Assembly: GCF_003573695.1 (NCBI RefSeq)
Contig: NC_039359.1
Coordinates: 136,177,939-136,241,938 of the forward strand
Direction: 5' to 3'
DNA length: 64,000 nucleotides
Source: Papaver somniferum
Taxonomy: Eukaryota > Streptophyta > Magnoliopsida > Ranunculales > Papaveraceae
In this document: positions 1 to 11,721 of the stretch, piece by piece
Layout of the letters: each line of letters opens with the position of its first letter
Numbering within the stretch: the first letter of the stretch is position 1
Program-made: the position numbers and the translations under genes
The notes under the pieces: model-generated
Databases searched by the model: none
What the model saw: the letters and a program-made list of their open reading frames with translations, nothing else
Told to the model about the DNA's origin: nothing

Positions 1-179
1 GCTGGATGCAGTTCCAAGTGCAGAGGAAATTAAAAAACCGCTTTTGAAATGGATCCTGATAGTTCTCCTAGTCCATATGGATTTTCAGGTATTTTTTACA
101 AACATGCTGGGATATAATTCAACAAGATTTAGTAGCTGCTATCAAATTTTGTTGGTCTAGACAATTCATAGCTAAAGGT

Positions 180-1350
180 TTGAATTCCAGTTTTTTGTTT
201 CTACTTCCTAAATATCAAGGTGCAAAAACTGCTTCACAATTCAGACCAATTGGTCTAAGTAATTTTAGCTTCAAGATCATCACCAAAATTATTACAACAA
301 TAATGAGCACTTTAATGGAAAAACTTGTATCACCTCAACAAACAACATATATTAAGGGGAGTATCCATGAGAAAGTATTATTAGCTTCAGAAATGGTGAA
401 TGAAATGAAAAAGAAGAGAAAAGGAGGATATGTTGGTCTTAAGCTAGATATTTCTCAGGCTTATGATGCAGTTAGCTGGGAATTCCTCACTAAAGATTTG
501 TTAAAATTTGGATTCTCTGCTTCTTGGTGCAACTGGATAATAACTATTCTTCAATCAGCAAAAATTTCAGTGTTGGTCAATGGAGGGCCTTGTGGTTTGT
601 TTTCAGTTGGAAGGGGTTTAAGACAAGGAGATCCACTTTCTCCTCTCTTGTTCATTATAATGGAGGATGTGCTTAGCAAGAATTTATCTCATTTAGTTCA
701 ATCTGGAAAAATACTGCCAATGGTAGTGAAAAAGGTATTCACCCAACTCACTTATTTTTTGCTGATGATGTTTTTGTGTTTTGCAATGGAACCAAGAAGA
801 GTTTGAATAACTTAATGACATTATTGGATAAATACCAAGCTAGTTCTGGATAAGTCATAAATAGAACTAAAAGTAAGCTTTTTGTTGATGGAGTGTCTCA
901 AAGTCAAAAGGTGAAAATCAGTGAAACAGTTCATATGGATATATCTAAATTTCCTGATAAATACTTTAGAGTGTTTCTTGCTCCAGGGAGTGTAACTGTC
1001 TCAATGGTATGGCCTATGATGGAGATGATTCAAATAAAACTAGGTGCTTGGAGAGATTACTATCATTTCAAGACATAATAGTATTGATAAAATCAATTTT
1101 AAGTAGTATTCCTTTGCACAATATGGCAATTTACAAATGGCCAGCTTCTTTAATTAAGATATGTGAAAAAATTATTAGGAATTTTTTATGGTCTGGAGAT
1201 GGAGAAACAAGAATATTCAAAACTTTGGCATGGAGAAAGGTTTGCACACCTTTTTGTGAAGGAGGTCAGGGTTTGAGAAGATCAGAAACTGTTATCAAAG
1301 CTCTGCTTATGAAAATGGTGTGGAAAATTTTGAATTCTCAAGAAGAATGA
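180..1350 (+). pseudogene. LINE ORF2 reverse transcriptase region, broken
   Basis: The domain would copy LINE RNA at the nicked target. The frame from 180 gives FRPIGLSN, then LDISQAYDAVSWEFL with the first catalytic Asp, and GLRQGDPLSPLLF. The catalytic FADD (758-769) lies in another frame, so at least one frameshift falls between about 720 and 758. Thumb and connection sequence continues in a new frame at 1009-1350 (SIPLHNMAIYKWP, WRKVCTPFCEGGQGLR). Two or more frameshifts and several stops rule out an active enzyme. Family assignment is secure from motif order. Confidence 0.88.
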
Positions 1351-1580
1351 GCTCTTTTATTCTTAGAAAATATACTGATGTAAATGGTCAATAGATTTCA
1401 AATTGGAGGCAGTCTTCTGTTTGGCCAGGTCTAAGATGGGATTTCAATTCTTTACAAGGTGATATTAGACGGTGTATTGGACATGGATCAAAAATATCAG
1501 TTTGGTTTGACATTTGGTTTGGAAATGAGCCGCTTATAAATGATTTTGGTCTTAGTACATATGTCAAAGAAAACATCAGC

Positions 1581-1946
1581 ATGAAGCTTCAAGATATGTT
1601 GGATGGCAAGAATTGGTGCATTCCTGCAGAACTTGCTGATTATTTTGCTAATGCTTCATTGCCAGTTGTGAGTGGAGGGACGGATCAAATGGTCTGGAAT
1701 GGTGATATCAAAGGTAAATTCTCTACTTTAGCAGTTGTGGAAAGAATCAGATTAAAAGAACAAAAACTAAGTTGGCCTTCTTTCATATGGAAATCATTTC
1801 TCCATTCAAGCATTGCAAGTAATATATGGAAAATTCAGCATCAAATATATGTGGATGATGAAGTTATGAGGAAAAATGGTTTTGATATGGTCTCAAGATG
1901 CTGTGTTTGTGTTGCAGAACAAGATTGTATGGATCACACTCTCTAG
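1581..1946 (+). pseudogene. LINE zf-RVT region fragment
   Basis: This ORF carries the region that follows reverse transcriptase in plant LINEs. The segment FIWKSFLHSSIASNIWK, then CCVCVAEQDCMDHTL with paired cysteines and a histidine, resembles the zf-RVT zinc-binding domain. The usual continuation HLF..C is lost at the stop at 1944-1946 and resumes in another frame. It is decayed along with its neighbours. Confidence 0.7.
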
Positions 1947-2261
1947 CAGTGTGTTTTCAGTGTTGAGATATGGAATTGGATATGCTCCATTTTTGGTTTC
2001 ACTAAACCAAATTCTTTCAGTGGCATCTGCAAGGCTACTCAGCAAAAAGGTCCACTAATAAAACAAATTTGGATGACAGCAACATGTACAATAATGAGAG
2101 ATTTGTGGTTTCAAAAAACCAAAAACTCTTTGAAGAAAAAAACACCAAATCTGAATGAATTTAAAAGGAAAGTCTGGAAAACAGTTCATGAAGGTAGTCT
2201 GAGAATGACAGGTACCAAATGGGGATAGGCATATGATCAGAGTATTATTGACTTTTTCCAT

Positions 2262-2861
2262 ATGGGAATCAGATTTTCAAGATACAATTGCATTAAGGAA
2301 TATTTTTGGACTGCACCAGAATATGGTTTTTTGATGTTTTGTTGTGATGGATCTTCATTTGGAAATCCAGGTGCAGTAGGCTTTGGTATCATTGTCAGGG
2401 ATCATGACTGTCAGCTTCTTGGAATAATGTCAGGTGGAATTGGAATTGCCACTAACTATCTGGCTGAAGTATTTGCAATCATTTTTGCACTGGAATGGGC
2501 CTCAGTTTTCTCAGCAACTAAAATAGTTATCAGATCAGATTCCAAATCTGTGCTTAATGATTTTCAGTATAATAACATTCCTTGGGCTCTCAGTTAAAGA
2601 TGGATAAATGCTATGCAGAAATTAGAATGTGTGTTTTTTCAGCACACCTTCAGAGAAGCTAATTTCAGTGCAGATGATCTTGCAAAAAAAAAAGGAGCAG
2701 ATCTTGGAGTTGGTGTAAGAATAATTCATAATGGAAGGCCTAATTTCATCAAAAGAGTTGAAATGCCAAGTACAACCTACTATAGGTTCTGTTATTTTTT
2801 TATTATTATTATTTTTTTTATTTTTTTTTTGCTTTTCTTGATTTGTAATGGAACTTTTTAG
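2262..2861 (+). pseudogene. LINE RNase H domain, one in-frame stop
   Basis: This is a plant-type RNase H domain at the end of LINE ORF2. The acidic residues are visible: CCDGSSFGNPG (Asp), NYLAEVFAI (Glu), IRSDSKSVLN (Asp) and NFSADDLAKKK (last Asp). A TAA near 2597 splits the domain; the same protein resumes from about 2613. A low-complexity T-rich 3' UTR follows and then the A tail. All catalytic residues survive although the frame is broken. Confidence 0.85.
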
Positions 2862-2957
2862 TTCTTCTTTTGGTGTTCTGATTCTGTAACTTGGCTTTTA
2901 AGCTATTCTATTAATAAAAATTATGTGGTTGAGCAAAAAAAATAAAAATAAAAATAA

Positions 2958-3409
2958 TATATCTTGAGACATGAATATATCTAGGATGTAATATTCAAGG
3001 GATAGAAAGTGCACCCTTACGGATATATCACAAGAGTGACCTCCTTACAACAAGACTCTTCCCCTAAGGTTTAAATTTTTCATAGGGATGACCATTGAGA
3101 AAATTGAGACATTAGTTCGTACCATTCTTTACTAACACTCTCTCCCACGGATTTACAAGATGATGTTAATCATGAATTTTTCTTCTAAAAAATAGCCTTT
3201 TCCTTCTTTAATTGATTATTTTCCCCTCTTGATTTATTATATTTTCTCTCATTAATTTTCGTATGTTTTCCTCGTCAAATTATCACTTTAAATTCTGTCA
3301 TTTTACTAGGAACATGAAATTTTTGATGGAGTAAAATCCAAATTAGAGTCCCTCATTTTTAGTTTGATTATGGTGAGACATTTAGTCCCGTGATGAAGCC
3401 ATGCACAAT
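2958..3409. other. No gene seen
   Basis: A+T-rich spacer between the LINE tail and the copia relic. No ORF, structured repeat or terminal motif was found on either strand. Confidence 0.6.
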
Positions 3410-4504
3410 TCGCCTTGTTCTTTCGATTGTTGTAATGAACCAATGACCATTGAAGCAGCTGGACGTTGAAAATTTGTTTTTGCATGGCCAGCTAGAAGAG
3501 GATTTATATATGAAGCAGTCGGCAAGTTATGTAGATCCTAACTGTCCCAATCATGTTTGTAAGCTGCATAAGTTATTGTATGAACTTAAACAGGCACCTT
3601 GTGCCTGGTTTTGTAGGCTATAAGTAGTTATTTACTACAACTAGGCTTCAATAGATCAATTGCACAAAGCTCATTGTTTGTCTTAAAAACACAAGATTCA
3701 ATCAAATATGTCCTTGTGTATGTTGATGACATTATTGTCACATGGTCTCATCCTGCACAGATAAGAAAGCTTATTGCAGACCTTAATGCTGAGTTTGCAA
3801 TTAAGGATGTAAGGAACTTATCATTTTTCTTGGGCATAGAGGTCATTCGGCAAGGCTCTAAAATAGTTCTCATATAAAGGAAATATGTAGCTGATCTTCT
3901 CAAGCGTACTAAACTGGATGGAGTCAAACCAGTATGTATTCCACTGGATCCTAATATGAAGATACGAAAACAAGGTACAATATGGTTTACTGATCCATCT
4001 CCATATCGAGGTGTTGTGGGAGATCTTCAATATCTGCATCTAACAAGACCGAACATCTCATATAATATTCATGATCCTTACATAGAACATTGGGAACTAG
4101 TAAAAACAATAATTCGATATCTGAAGAACACGTAGACTATGGTCTTCATCTAAAACCATTACAAGATTTCTTTCTTCATGTTTACTCGGATGCATACTGG
4201 GATGGTAGTCTAGATGATCGCAGATCAACTAGTGGATATTGTGTGTATTTTGGTGGTAACTTAATATCTTGGAGTGCAAGAAAATGGAAAAAAAACAGTT
4301 TCAAAATCCGGTACGGAAACTGTTACAGATATTGCAACATTAGAGGTGATTTGGATTCAGTCGTTGCTTCATGAGCTAGAAATTTCTATCTCAACACCCA
4401 TCTTATTGTGTGACAACTTGGGCGCGACATATCTCACTGTGAATCCCATTTTTCATGTTCGAACAAAGCACATCGAGATATTATTAAACTTTTCTAGAAA
4501 GTGA
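3410..4504 (+). pseudogene. Ty1/copia reverse transcriptase-RNase H relic
   Basis: A degenerate copia pol fragment without LTRs. Readable pieces are [17 protein letters not shown] and [15 protein letters not shown] (about 3465-3610), VYVDDIIVTW with the catalytic YVDD (about 3716-3745), FFLGIEV, and DPSPYRGVVGDLQYL with LTRPNISY (about 3990-4060). RNase H follows ([26 protein letters not shown], read in pieces from about 4180) and the relic ends near VRTKHIEILL (about 4460). Several frameshifts and stops separate them. Gag, protease, integrase and LTRs are absent. Confidence 0.85.
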
Positions 4505-4650
4505 TAGTCTAAGATGTAAATAAAGTATAAGTATGCAAAGAAATTTTATTGTCACAAACTACCCAATTTTGCGAAGTGTGTGTGTTATCACACGGGCGAG
4601 TTCTATTAAAATCCAAAATGTGCACACAAACTATTTGAATGTCCAAAATA

Positions 4651-4670
4651 CATAATAGAGGGAAAGAACT
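4651..4670. repeat. Target-site duplication, left copy (20 bp)
   Basis: This 20-mer matches 12773-12792 at 19 of 20 positions (one G/C difference). It is followed by a short T run at 4671-4676, which is the A tail of a minus-strand retroposon. It marks the left limit of the ORF1-only element. Confidence 0.85.
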
Positions 4671-4676
4671 TTTTTT

Positions 4677-5126
4677 GAGAATTGATTAAAAAGCACACAA
4701 GCCGTGTGCGGGAAGATACAACTAGCAAGGAGCGAAAAGCCCACAAAAACTAAAAACGTTAATCAAAAATTTTCTAAGATTACAAAGAGTATCAAGAAAA
4801 GATGTTACAACTTGTGAAACCTAGCAATCCAAGAGCAGCTTGAAAACCACAACGAGTGACCACTTCTTATTGTTAATTAGCATACTCATCGAAATCTTCT
4901 ATAATCAAACCATCATGTTTTTTCGCAAGATCGCAAAACATTTCTTTACGATGAGTCTTTTGGGTGGAAATTCTAATCCCCATGAAGAACCAAAATCCAC
5001 AAGTTTGTCAGCCGAGACTTTGTTAGGAACGTTAGATTTAAGAGACTTTTTCTTTTTTAAACTTGAAAGGGAACCATTTGGGAGCATACCTGTACCTTAG
5101 CATTTCATACTCAATTTCATACCAAT
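4677..5126 (-). other. 3' untranslated part of the ORF1-only retroposon
   Basis: About 450 bp between the ORF1 stop and the A tail. No ORF2 start, endonuclease motif or reverse transcriptase motif is readable on the minus strand. The T-rich text before the tail looks like an mRNA 3' end. Confidence 0.6.
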
Positions 5127-5694
5127 TCATGTCATTATCTTGGACGATGATGGCTTTGCGGAGCTTACCTTTGAATCTTCCGTAACTATTTGGGAAGTGG
5201 TTACATCCCCTTCTTCTACTTCTACTTCAAAACCATAAAACCTGTTATGGGATTCAAAACCAGGGAGAATGGCGGGATCATCAGATGAGGTGCTTGCACC
5301 TTCCACAACCGATGGACCATTTTCAGGAGTAGCATACGGGTTCACTAAGTGCTTCCCATTTTTCTTTTTGCCGGTGCCTTTCTTTTTTTTATAAGTTTCC
5401 TACTCACCAAGAGCCTTTTCTTGTTCAGATGCCCTCTCGGCATTCACACACATCACTGCACATGGATCAACGGCAGAAGACGATGCTTTCAGAGTAGCAC
5501 CCCCACTCAACTCATTCTCACAAAGCAGAAAAGAGGACTCATTAGCTTCTTCGTTGCCTGCATTTTCACTCCCATTTAATCTAAGAGCATCATCCCCTTC
5601 CCCAGCAACTGCACTCTTATGCTTTTCCTGTGCAATCTTCGCGGAAACATCCTCCACTTCTATAATCTTTGCAGCATCATTCCATGCACTCTTT
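5127..5694 (-). pseudogene. DUF4283/CCHC ORF1 protein, C-terminal part
   Basis: Continuation of the 11722-12740 protein beyond the nested copia element, in the same frame. It is acidic, Ser/Ala/Glu-rich and low-complexity, as LINE ORF1 tails usually are. One in-frame TAG near 5400 breaks it and the frame then stays open to the TGA at 5127. Further in-frame codons at 4905-5087 probably belong to the 3' UTR. The assignment rests on frame continuity and flanking target duplications, because the segment has no domain of its own. Confidence 0.75.
5690..5694. repeat. Copia-1 target duplication, left (TCTTT)
   Basis: TCTTT immediately before the 5' LTR, matched exactly by 11717-11721 after the 3' LTR. 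Five bp is the usual copia duplication length. Confidence 0.9.
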
Positions 5695-6475
5695 TGTTGG
5701 AGAAAATGGGTTTTAATTAAAAGATTTTATGGTCTTGGTATGGTTTGATTTAATGACCTAAGGGTCTAAGGATACTCACTCATTTTTGGGTGAATGAAGT
5801 GGAACCTTTAGTCCCACATTGTGGAAAACTAAAGAGGAGCTCCACTATATAATCATACACTTATGTATGAATTGTAAAATGTGGGTGGAGCGGGTGGGCA
5901 AAAATACATATTTTGACCCATGCGATATGCGCGTATACCATGCACCAAGTCCCTTTCCTACACGGATTTATTTTCGGGAGAATTTTTTCTTTAGGAATTT
6001 AATTCCAAAATTATTTTTTAAGAGTTTTATTTGTGGGAAATTCCTTTTACGAGTTTTACTTGTTTTTGAAGAAAACAAAAACCTAACTTGATTTGCAAGT
6101 ATCTCATCCTATAAATATGACTCGAAATTCTGTTTTAAAAACACACAAGCAGCGACTATCTCTAGGTCTACTTTTCTTCTTCTTCTTATATTTTGTGCGG
6201 CGTTTTACTTCCATCCATGTTGCTGAGTTCAAGAGTGGGTAACTTGCGTTGTGCTAACTCAAGTTATATCGGGCAGTCTTATCCTGGACACATCTTCACA
6301 CGTTGGGGTTTAGCATTACTTCAGAGTATACCCGCGAACTAATGTGTTAAGGACAACTTGTTGAACCTGTGATTCTGCCCTCATCAATTTGTTCGTGGTA
6401 GAGTTGTTTGATACTGTTCTTTATATTTATTGTTTGATAATCTGACATTTCTTCTATTGTTGCAAGATTCCAACA
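5695..6475 (+). repeat. Copia-1 5' LTR
   Basis: The LTR starts TGTTGGAGAAAATGGG and ends GATTCCAACA, so the outermost 6 bp form the inverted repeat TGTTGG/CCAACA. A TATA-like CTATATAAT lies near 5845-5853 and a better placed TATAAATA at 6110-6117. Confidence 0.95.
6110..6117 (+). promoter_or_regulatory. Likely TATA box of the Copia-1 5' LTR
   Basis: TATAAATA, conserved in the 3' LTR. Transcription would start about 30 bp downstream, leaving an R-U5 of about 330 bp before the gag leader. The start site is inferred. Confidence 0.5.
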
Positions 6476-6504
6476 ATCTTAACACATTAATATTCCTTGT
6501 AACA

Positions 6505-7347
6505 ATGGGAAAGAACGATGTTGAAAGACCACATAAGTTTAACGGAAAGGATTTCAAGAGATGGCAATCCAAGATGCTATTTTATCTAAGCCATCATGAA
6601 CTGGATTATGTACTTGTTCCACATGCTGAATTGATGAATGCTGAAGGTTTAACTGAAGAGGCGATCGAGTATAACAAGAGGTGTAATTTTCTGGCGAAAA
6701 ATCATATCATGAATGGTTTGGAAGATGCGATGTATGATTTTTACAATGCTAAAGAAAATCTCAGTGCTTATGATTTGTGGACTGCGTTAGAAGCAAAGTA
6801 TCAAGCGGAGACTGCAGGGAGCAAGAAATTTCTGGTGGGGAAGTTTATGGACTTCAAGATGACGAATGATAAACCTGTTGTTGATCAATTTCTCGAATTT
6901 CAACAGATCATTAATGAGATTCTTGCTGAAGGTATGGTCATTGATGAGACGTTTCAAGTATCTGCGGTAATTGAGAAGTTACCATCTTCTTGGTCTGAAT
7001 ACAAGAAAAAGCTAAGACATGAAACTGGCGAGATCAACATGGTTGAATTAGGAAAGAAAATTCAAGTGGAAGAGATGTTGTGCACCAAGGATAAGAACGT
7101 GTCTTCTGCAAGGGACATGAGTAACAAAGCTCATATGACTGAACACAGATCTTCCAAAGCTGGAAAAGGTGAGAGTAACAATCGTAACTCTAAGCGTGGT
7201 CCTCCCAAGAAAGGTATGTTTTGAAAACCAGAGTCTAGCATTACTAAAATTAAGGGTGCTTGTTATGCGTGTGGAGTTACTGGACATATGGCAGTTCACT
7301 GTAGACATCGTAAGGACAAAAAGGATAGTGCTAACTTGGTTGAAAAG
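6505..7347 (+). pseudogene. Copia-1 gag, TGA-interrupted
   Basis: Gag would package element RNA. The ATG at 6505 lies only 29 nt past the LTR. The N-terminal part (RPHKFNGKDFKRWQSKMLFYL, then ENLSAYDLWTALEAKYQ) is the copia UBN2-type gag domain. A TGA at 7222-7224 interrupts it. In the same frame the nucleocapsid knuckle CYACGVTGHMAVHC follows at 7261-7302. Apart from that stop the frame is open into protease. Confidence 0.88.
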
Positions 7348-8757
7348 AACAAGGACGAGTTTTCTGCAGTAGTGTCTGAAGTTAATTTGGTGACCAATGT
7401 GATGGACTGGTGGGTAGACTCTGGAGCTACCAAGCATGTTTGTGGGAACAGAGACCTGTTCACCTCCAGAGAGGGTAGGGGAAGGCGAGAAACTCTATAT
7501 GGGTAACTCATCTGCATCAGAGGTTGCAGGAAAAGGAAAGGTCGGTCTGAAGCTCACATCTGGCAAGACTCTCACATTGAATGAAGTTCTTCATGTTCCA
7601 GACATCTGCAAAAATCTTGTTTCTTGTTCTGTTTTAGATGATAAGGGTTTTAAAGTTTCAATTGAGTCTGGAAAACTTATAGTAACTAAGGGCAATGATT
7701 ATGTGGGTAAGGGTTATAAGACTGGGGTCTTTACAAACTTAATGTAACCTGTCCTGAAGTGAAATTGAATGATTCTTCTGCTTACATGTGTGTGTCATCG
7801 AATGTTTGGCATGGTAGACTTGGTCATGTAAATTACAAATCAATGCATAAACTGGCTAGCGTAGGCTGCATACCCAAATTCACTTTGGATAAAAGTATAA
7901 GTGTGAGATTTGCGTAGAATCTAAGCATGCTAAGAAATCATTCAGGAAGAATGTCCAGAGAAACACTAAACCCTTAGAATTGATTCATTCAGACGTAGTT
8001 GACATGAAGTCAGTTCAAACTAGAGGTGGTAAGAAATGGTTTGTCACTTTTATAGATGATTGTACGAGGTACTGTCAGGTTTATTTGCTTAGAGGGAAGG
8101 ACAATGCCTTAGAAGCCTTTAAGATATATAAACGTGAAGTTGAAAACCAATTGAATGCTACCATTAAAACTTTTAGGTCTGACCGTGGTGGTGAGTATCT
8201 AATTCCTATTGGAGATTTCTGTGAAGAACATGGATAATACATGAAACTACAGCCCCTTATTCACCTCAATCCAATGGTGTAGCTGAACGAAAGAACCGTA
8301 CCCTTAAGGATATGATGAATGCCATGTTGATTAGTTCAGGATTACCTTCGAATTTGGGGGGAGGCTATCCTCTCAGCCAATTACATCCTGAACAGAGTAC
8401 CCTTTAAAGGATCAGATAAAAGTCCATATGAGTTATGGAAAAGTAAACAACCATCTTATGATTACTTCAAAGTGTGGGGGTGCTTGGCAAAGGTGGCCAT
8501 CCCTCCTCCTAAGACAAATAAGATAGGACCCAAAACCGTTGATTGTGTTTTTATAGGGTATCCTGAGCATTCTAGTGCTCATAGGTTTATGGTTGTGAGT
8601 TCTGAAATTTCTGACATAGGGTTGAATACTATCATGGAGTCTAGGGATGCTGAGTTCTTTGAGAATGTTTTTCCTATGAAACGTGATTCTCGAAAGAGAT
8701 GTTTAGATGATCCCCTAGAATTTAACATCCAGTCAGTCATTACCTTTAGAGGAAGAT
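7348..8757 (+). pseudogene. Copia-1 protease and integrase, frameshifted
   Basis: The aspartic protease motif DSGA (7417-7428) is intact. A frameshift near 7475 moves the protein to the frame that ends at 7747. The pre-integrase zinc region follows (WHGRLGHVN, then [14 protein letters not shown], about 7809-7940). The integrase core has IHSDVVDM and FRSDRGGEY (two catalytic Asp, within 7980-8237) and SPQSNGVAERKNRT with the catalytic Glu after another break. The C-terminal part KVWGCLAKVAIPPPKTNKIGPKT reads to 8757. At least four frame breaks make it non-functional. Confidence 0.88.
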
Positions 8758-8859
8758 GAACCAGAAATAGAACCTAGAAGAGGTAAAAGGGTTAAAAAAA
8801 AAAAAACCTATCCTGGTTGCATTACATACCTAGCCGAGTCTGATCCTCAGACTTAAGAA

Positions 8860-10360
8860 GCCATGACTTGTCCTGAAGCTCCGTGGTGGAAAGAAGCTTC
8901 AATTAGTGAAATGGATTCCATTCGAGAAAAACGGTACTTTTGAACTTGTAGATTTACCTCCAGGGTCTAAGGCCATAGGTTGTAAATGGATTTTCAAGAG
9001 AAAACGTAATATAAATGGAACTATTGAAAAATACAAGGCTAGGTTGGTAGCGAAAGGCTAAACAGATAGAAGGTATAGACTTCTTTGATACATATTCACC
9101 AGTAAGTAGAATTAGCTCCATTAGGATGTTAATTGCTATAGCTTCTGTCCATAACCTACAGATACATCAAATGGATGTAAAGACAGCGTTTTTGAATGGT
9201 GAATTAGATGAAGAAATTTATATGGAACAACCCGAAGGATTTGTAGTTAAAGGCTGTGAAAAGAAAGTTGAAACTGGTTAAATCTTTGTATGGATTGAAA
9301 CAAGCACCTAAACAGTGGCATGAGAAATTTGATCATGTGATGATTTCTAGTGGTTTTAGAATTAATGAATCTGATAAGTGTGTTTATACTAAACTTGTCA
9401 AGGATCCTGTGTGATTGTATGCTTGTATGTTGATGATATGCTTATACTAGGTACAAACATGGATGTTATTAATACCACTAAGAAAATGTTGAATGAGAAC
9501 TTTGACATGAAAGACTTAGGCCCGCTGATGTCATATTAGGGATGAAGATTAGAAAAACTTCTAATGGCTATAGTCTGAGTCAGTCTCATTATGTTGAATC
9601 CATACTTAAGAAATATAATCAGTTTGACTGTAAACCTGTTTGCACTCCATATGATTCTTCTTGCAAACTCATGAAGAATAAGGGTGTAGGTGTTAACCAA
9701 CTTGAATACTGAGAGTCATAGGAAGTCTGATGTATTTGATGAATTGTACGAGACCAGACATTGCTTATGTTGTGAGTAGGTTAAGCAGGTATACTTGTAA
9801 TCCAGGGGAAGAAACATTGGGATGCACTTATAGAGTGCTAAAGTACTTGAAGTACACAATGACCTTTTGTTTGAATTACGAAGGGTATCCGGCCGTCTTG
9901 AGGGATTTTGCGATGCAAACTGGATAGCAGACTCAGAGGAGTCTAAGTCTACGAGTGGATATGTATTCACTCTAGCAGGTGCGTCTGTATCTTAAGAGTT
10001 CCAACAGACATGTATAGCTCGCTCAACTATGGAGTCGGAGTTTATTGCGTTAGATAAAGCAGGAGAGGAGGCCGAATGGCTAAGAAACTTTTTAGAAGAT
10101 ATTCCTCTCTGGCATAGGCTGTGCCAGCTATATCTATATTGTGACAACAATCTGCAATAGGTAAGCTAAAAATAGCTTCTACAATGGAAAGTCTATACAT
10201 ATGCGTAGAAGACATGATTCTTTGAAATTACTAATCTCAACAGGCGTTATTTCCATAGATTGGACAAGGTCCAAGGAGAATATCGCGGACCCTTTGACGA
10301 AAGGCTTGTCCAAGGAGATAGTTAGTAAAGCATCGAAGGGGATGGGGCTTAGGCTCAAAT
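8860..10360 (+). pseudogene. Copia-1 reverse transcriptase and RNase H, frameshifted
   Basis: The reverse transcriptase start FELVDLPPGSKAIGCKWIFK and KYKARLVAKG is readable at about 8940-9059. The catalytic YVDDM is at 9426-9440 in a shifted frame, with LGPLMS and SLMYLMNCTRPDIAY further on. RNase H has [21 protein letters not shown] and ARSTMESEFIALDKAGEEAEWL (about 9905-10090). The C-terminus ends about 10360 with DPLTKGLSKEIVSKASKGMGLRLK. More than five frameshifts or stops are present, and several are single-base changes. Confidence 0.88.
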
Positions 10361-10934
10361 AATTAAACTTGCCATGAAGGATACTCAACCTTGCTGACTG
10401 GAGATTCCAAGATCAAGGTTTCGAATGAGACAACTAATTTGTGGTAGTTAAAGGTAAACACTATCAGATAATTTTATTATCTGTCCCTTCCCTATGGTGT
10501 TGATGTGATAGTGTGACTGCATGTGGAGGATGACTTTTAATTAAGTCTTAATGAGTTCTATAGTTTCAATTTAAGATTGAAGTGGGGTGTAGCAGTAAAC
10601 ACTCTTGATGGAACTCACCTATCTGAATGAGGAAGTGGGTCGCTTCCTATGAGAATGGAGCCAATTCTTTAGAGCATTCTGAGAAACAGGATATGTCCAG
10701 GGCCAAAATGGACAAAACGGCACGAACTTAGCAACACTTGGAGGATATCATGCGTGGATATTATTTGAACTACACCAAACGCTAGCAGTTCAAGACATCG
10801 CGTTAACTGTCTAGCTAGTAGTTCCGGTAACTTCTCACTAAGCAAGGTTCAAGACCTCATGGACACCTTTGCCTAAATGGTATTTTCCTTACTATGATTT
10901 TTTCGTTTTCCGACATTTCATTCATGTGGGGGAT
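10361..10934 (+). other. Copia-1 non-coding 3' internal region and polypurine tract
   Basis: About 570 bp between the RNase H end and the 3' LTR without a recognisable ORF. It ends in GTGGGGGAT directly before the LTR, the primer for plus-strand synthesis. Confidence 0.75.
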
Positions 10935-11716
10935 TGTTGGAGAAAATGAGTTTTAATTAAAAGATTTTATGGTCTTGGTATGGTTTGGTCTAATGACCTA
11001 AGGGTCTAAGGATACTCACTCATTTTTGGGTGAATGAAGTGGAACCTTTAGTCCTACATTGTGGAAAACTAAAGAGGAGCTCCACTATATAATCATACAC
11101 TTATGTATGAATTGTAAAACGTGGGTGGAGCGGGTGGGAAAAAATATATATTTTGACCCATGCGATATGCACGTATACCATGCACCAAGTCCCTTTCCTA
11201 CACGGATTTATTTTTGGGAGAATTTTTTCTTTAGGAATTTAATTCCAAAATTATTTTTTAAGAGTTTTATTTGTGGAAAATTCCTTTTACGAGTTTTACT
11301 TGTTTTTGAAGAAAACAAAAACCTAACTTGATTTGCAAGTATCTCATCCTATAAATATGACTCGAAACTCTATTTTAAAAACACACAAGCAGCGACTATC
11401 TCTAGGTCTACTTTTCTTCTTCTTCTTATGTTTTGTGCGGCGTTTTACTTCCATCCATGTTGCTGAGTTCAAGAGTGGGTAACTTGCGTTGTGCTAACTC
11501 AAGTTATATCGAGCAGTCTTATCCTGGACACATCTTCGCACGTTGGGGTTTAGCATTACTTCAGAGTATAACCGCGAACTAATGTGTTAAGGACATCTTG
11601 TTGAACCTGTGATTCTGCCCTCATCAATTTGTTCGTGGTAGAGTTGTTTGATACAGTTCTTTATATTTATTGTTTGATACATCTGACGTTTCTTCTATTG
11701 TTGCAAGATTCCAACA
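10935..11716 (+). repeat. Copia-1 3' LTR
   Basis: A near-identical partner of 5695-6475, with about 20 differences that are mostly transitions and one single-base indel. It ends GATTCCAACA and is followed by the TCTTT target duplication at 11717-11721. Confidence 0.95.
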
Positions 11717-11721
11717 TCTTT
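11717..11721. repeat. Copia-1 target duplication, right (TCTTT)
   Basis: Exact match to 5690-5694. Confidence 0.9.

Larger units (their letters stand above)
1..2957 (+). mobile_element. L1-type LINE, 3' half, decayed
   Basis: This is the 3' part of a plant L1-type non-LTR retrotransposon; its 5' part lies outside the window. Reverse transcriptase, a zf-RVT region and a C-terminal RNase H occur in the order usual for plant L1 ORF2. The copy ends in an A-rich tail at about 2935-2957 after a T-rich 3' UTR. Frameshifts and stops break ORF2 many times, so it is dead. The target duplication cannot be checked because the 5' end is missing. Confidence 0.9.
5695..11716 (+). mobile_element. Copia-1: complete Ty1/copia element nested in the ORF1-only retroposon
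   Basis: A 6022-bp element with 781/782-bp LTRs (TG...CA), perfect 5-bp target duplications, and gag, protease, integrase, reverse transcriptase and RNase H in copia order. All genes are broken. The LTRs differ at about 20 positions by hand count (about 97% identity), which implies insertion roughly one to two million years ago at typical plant rates. It landed inside a DUF4283 ORF. No tRNA-Met primer site is visible after the 5' LTR. A G-rich polypurine tract precedes the 3' LTR. Confidence 0.95.

Noticed and set aside
11624..11721. C-terminal residues of the DUF4283 frame and the short minus-strand frame at 11624-11905
   Set aside because: These codons lie in the copia LTR. The true continuation is at 5689 and below.
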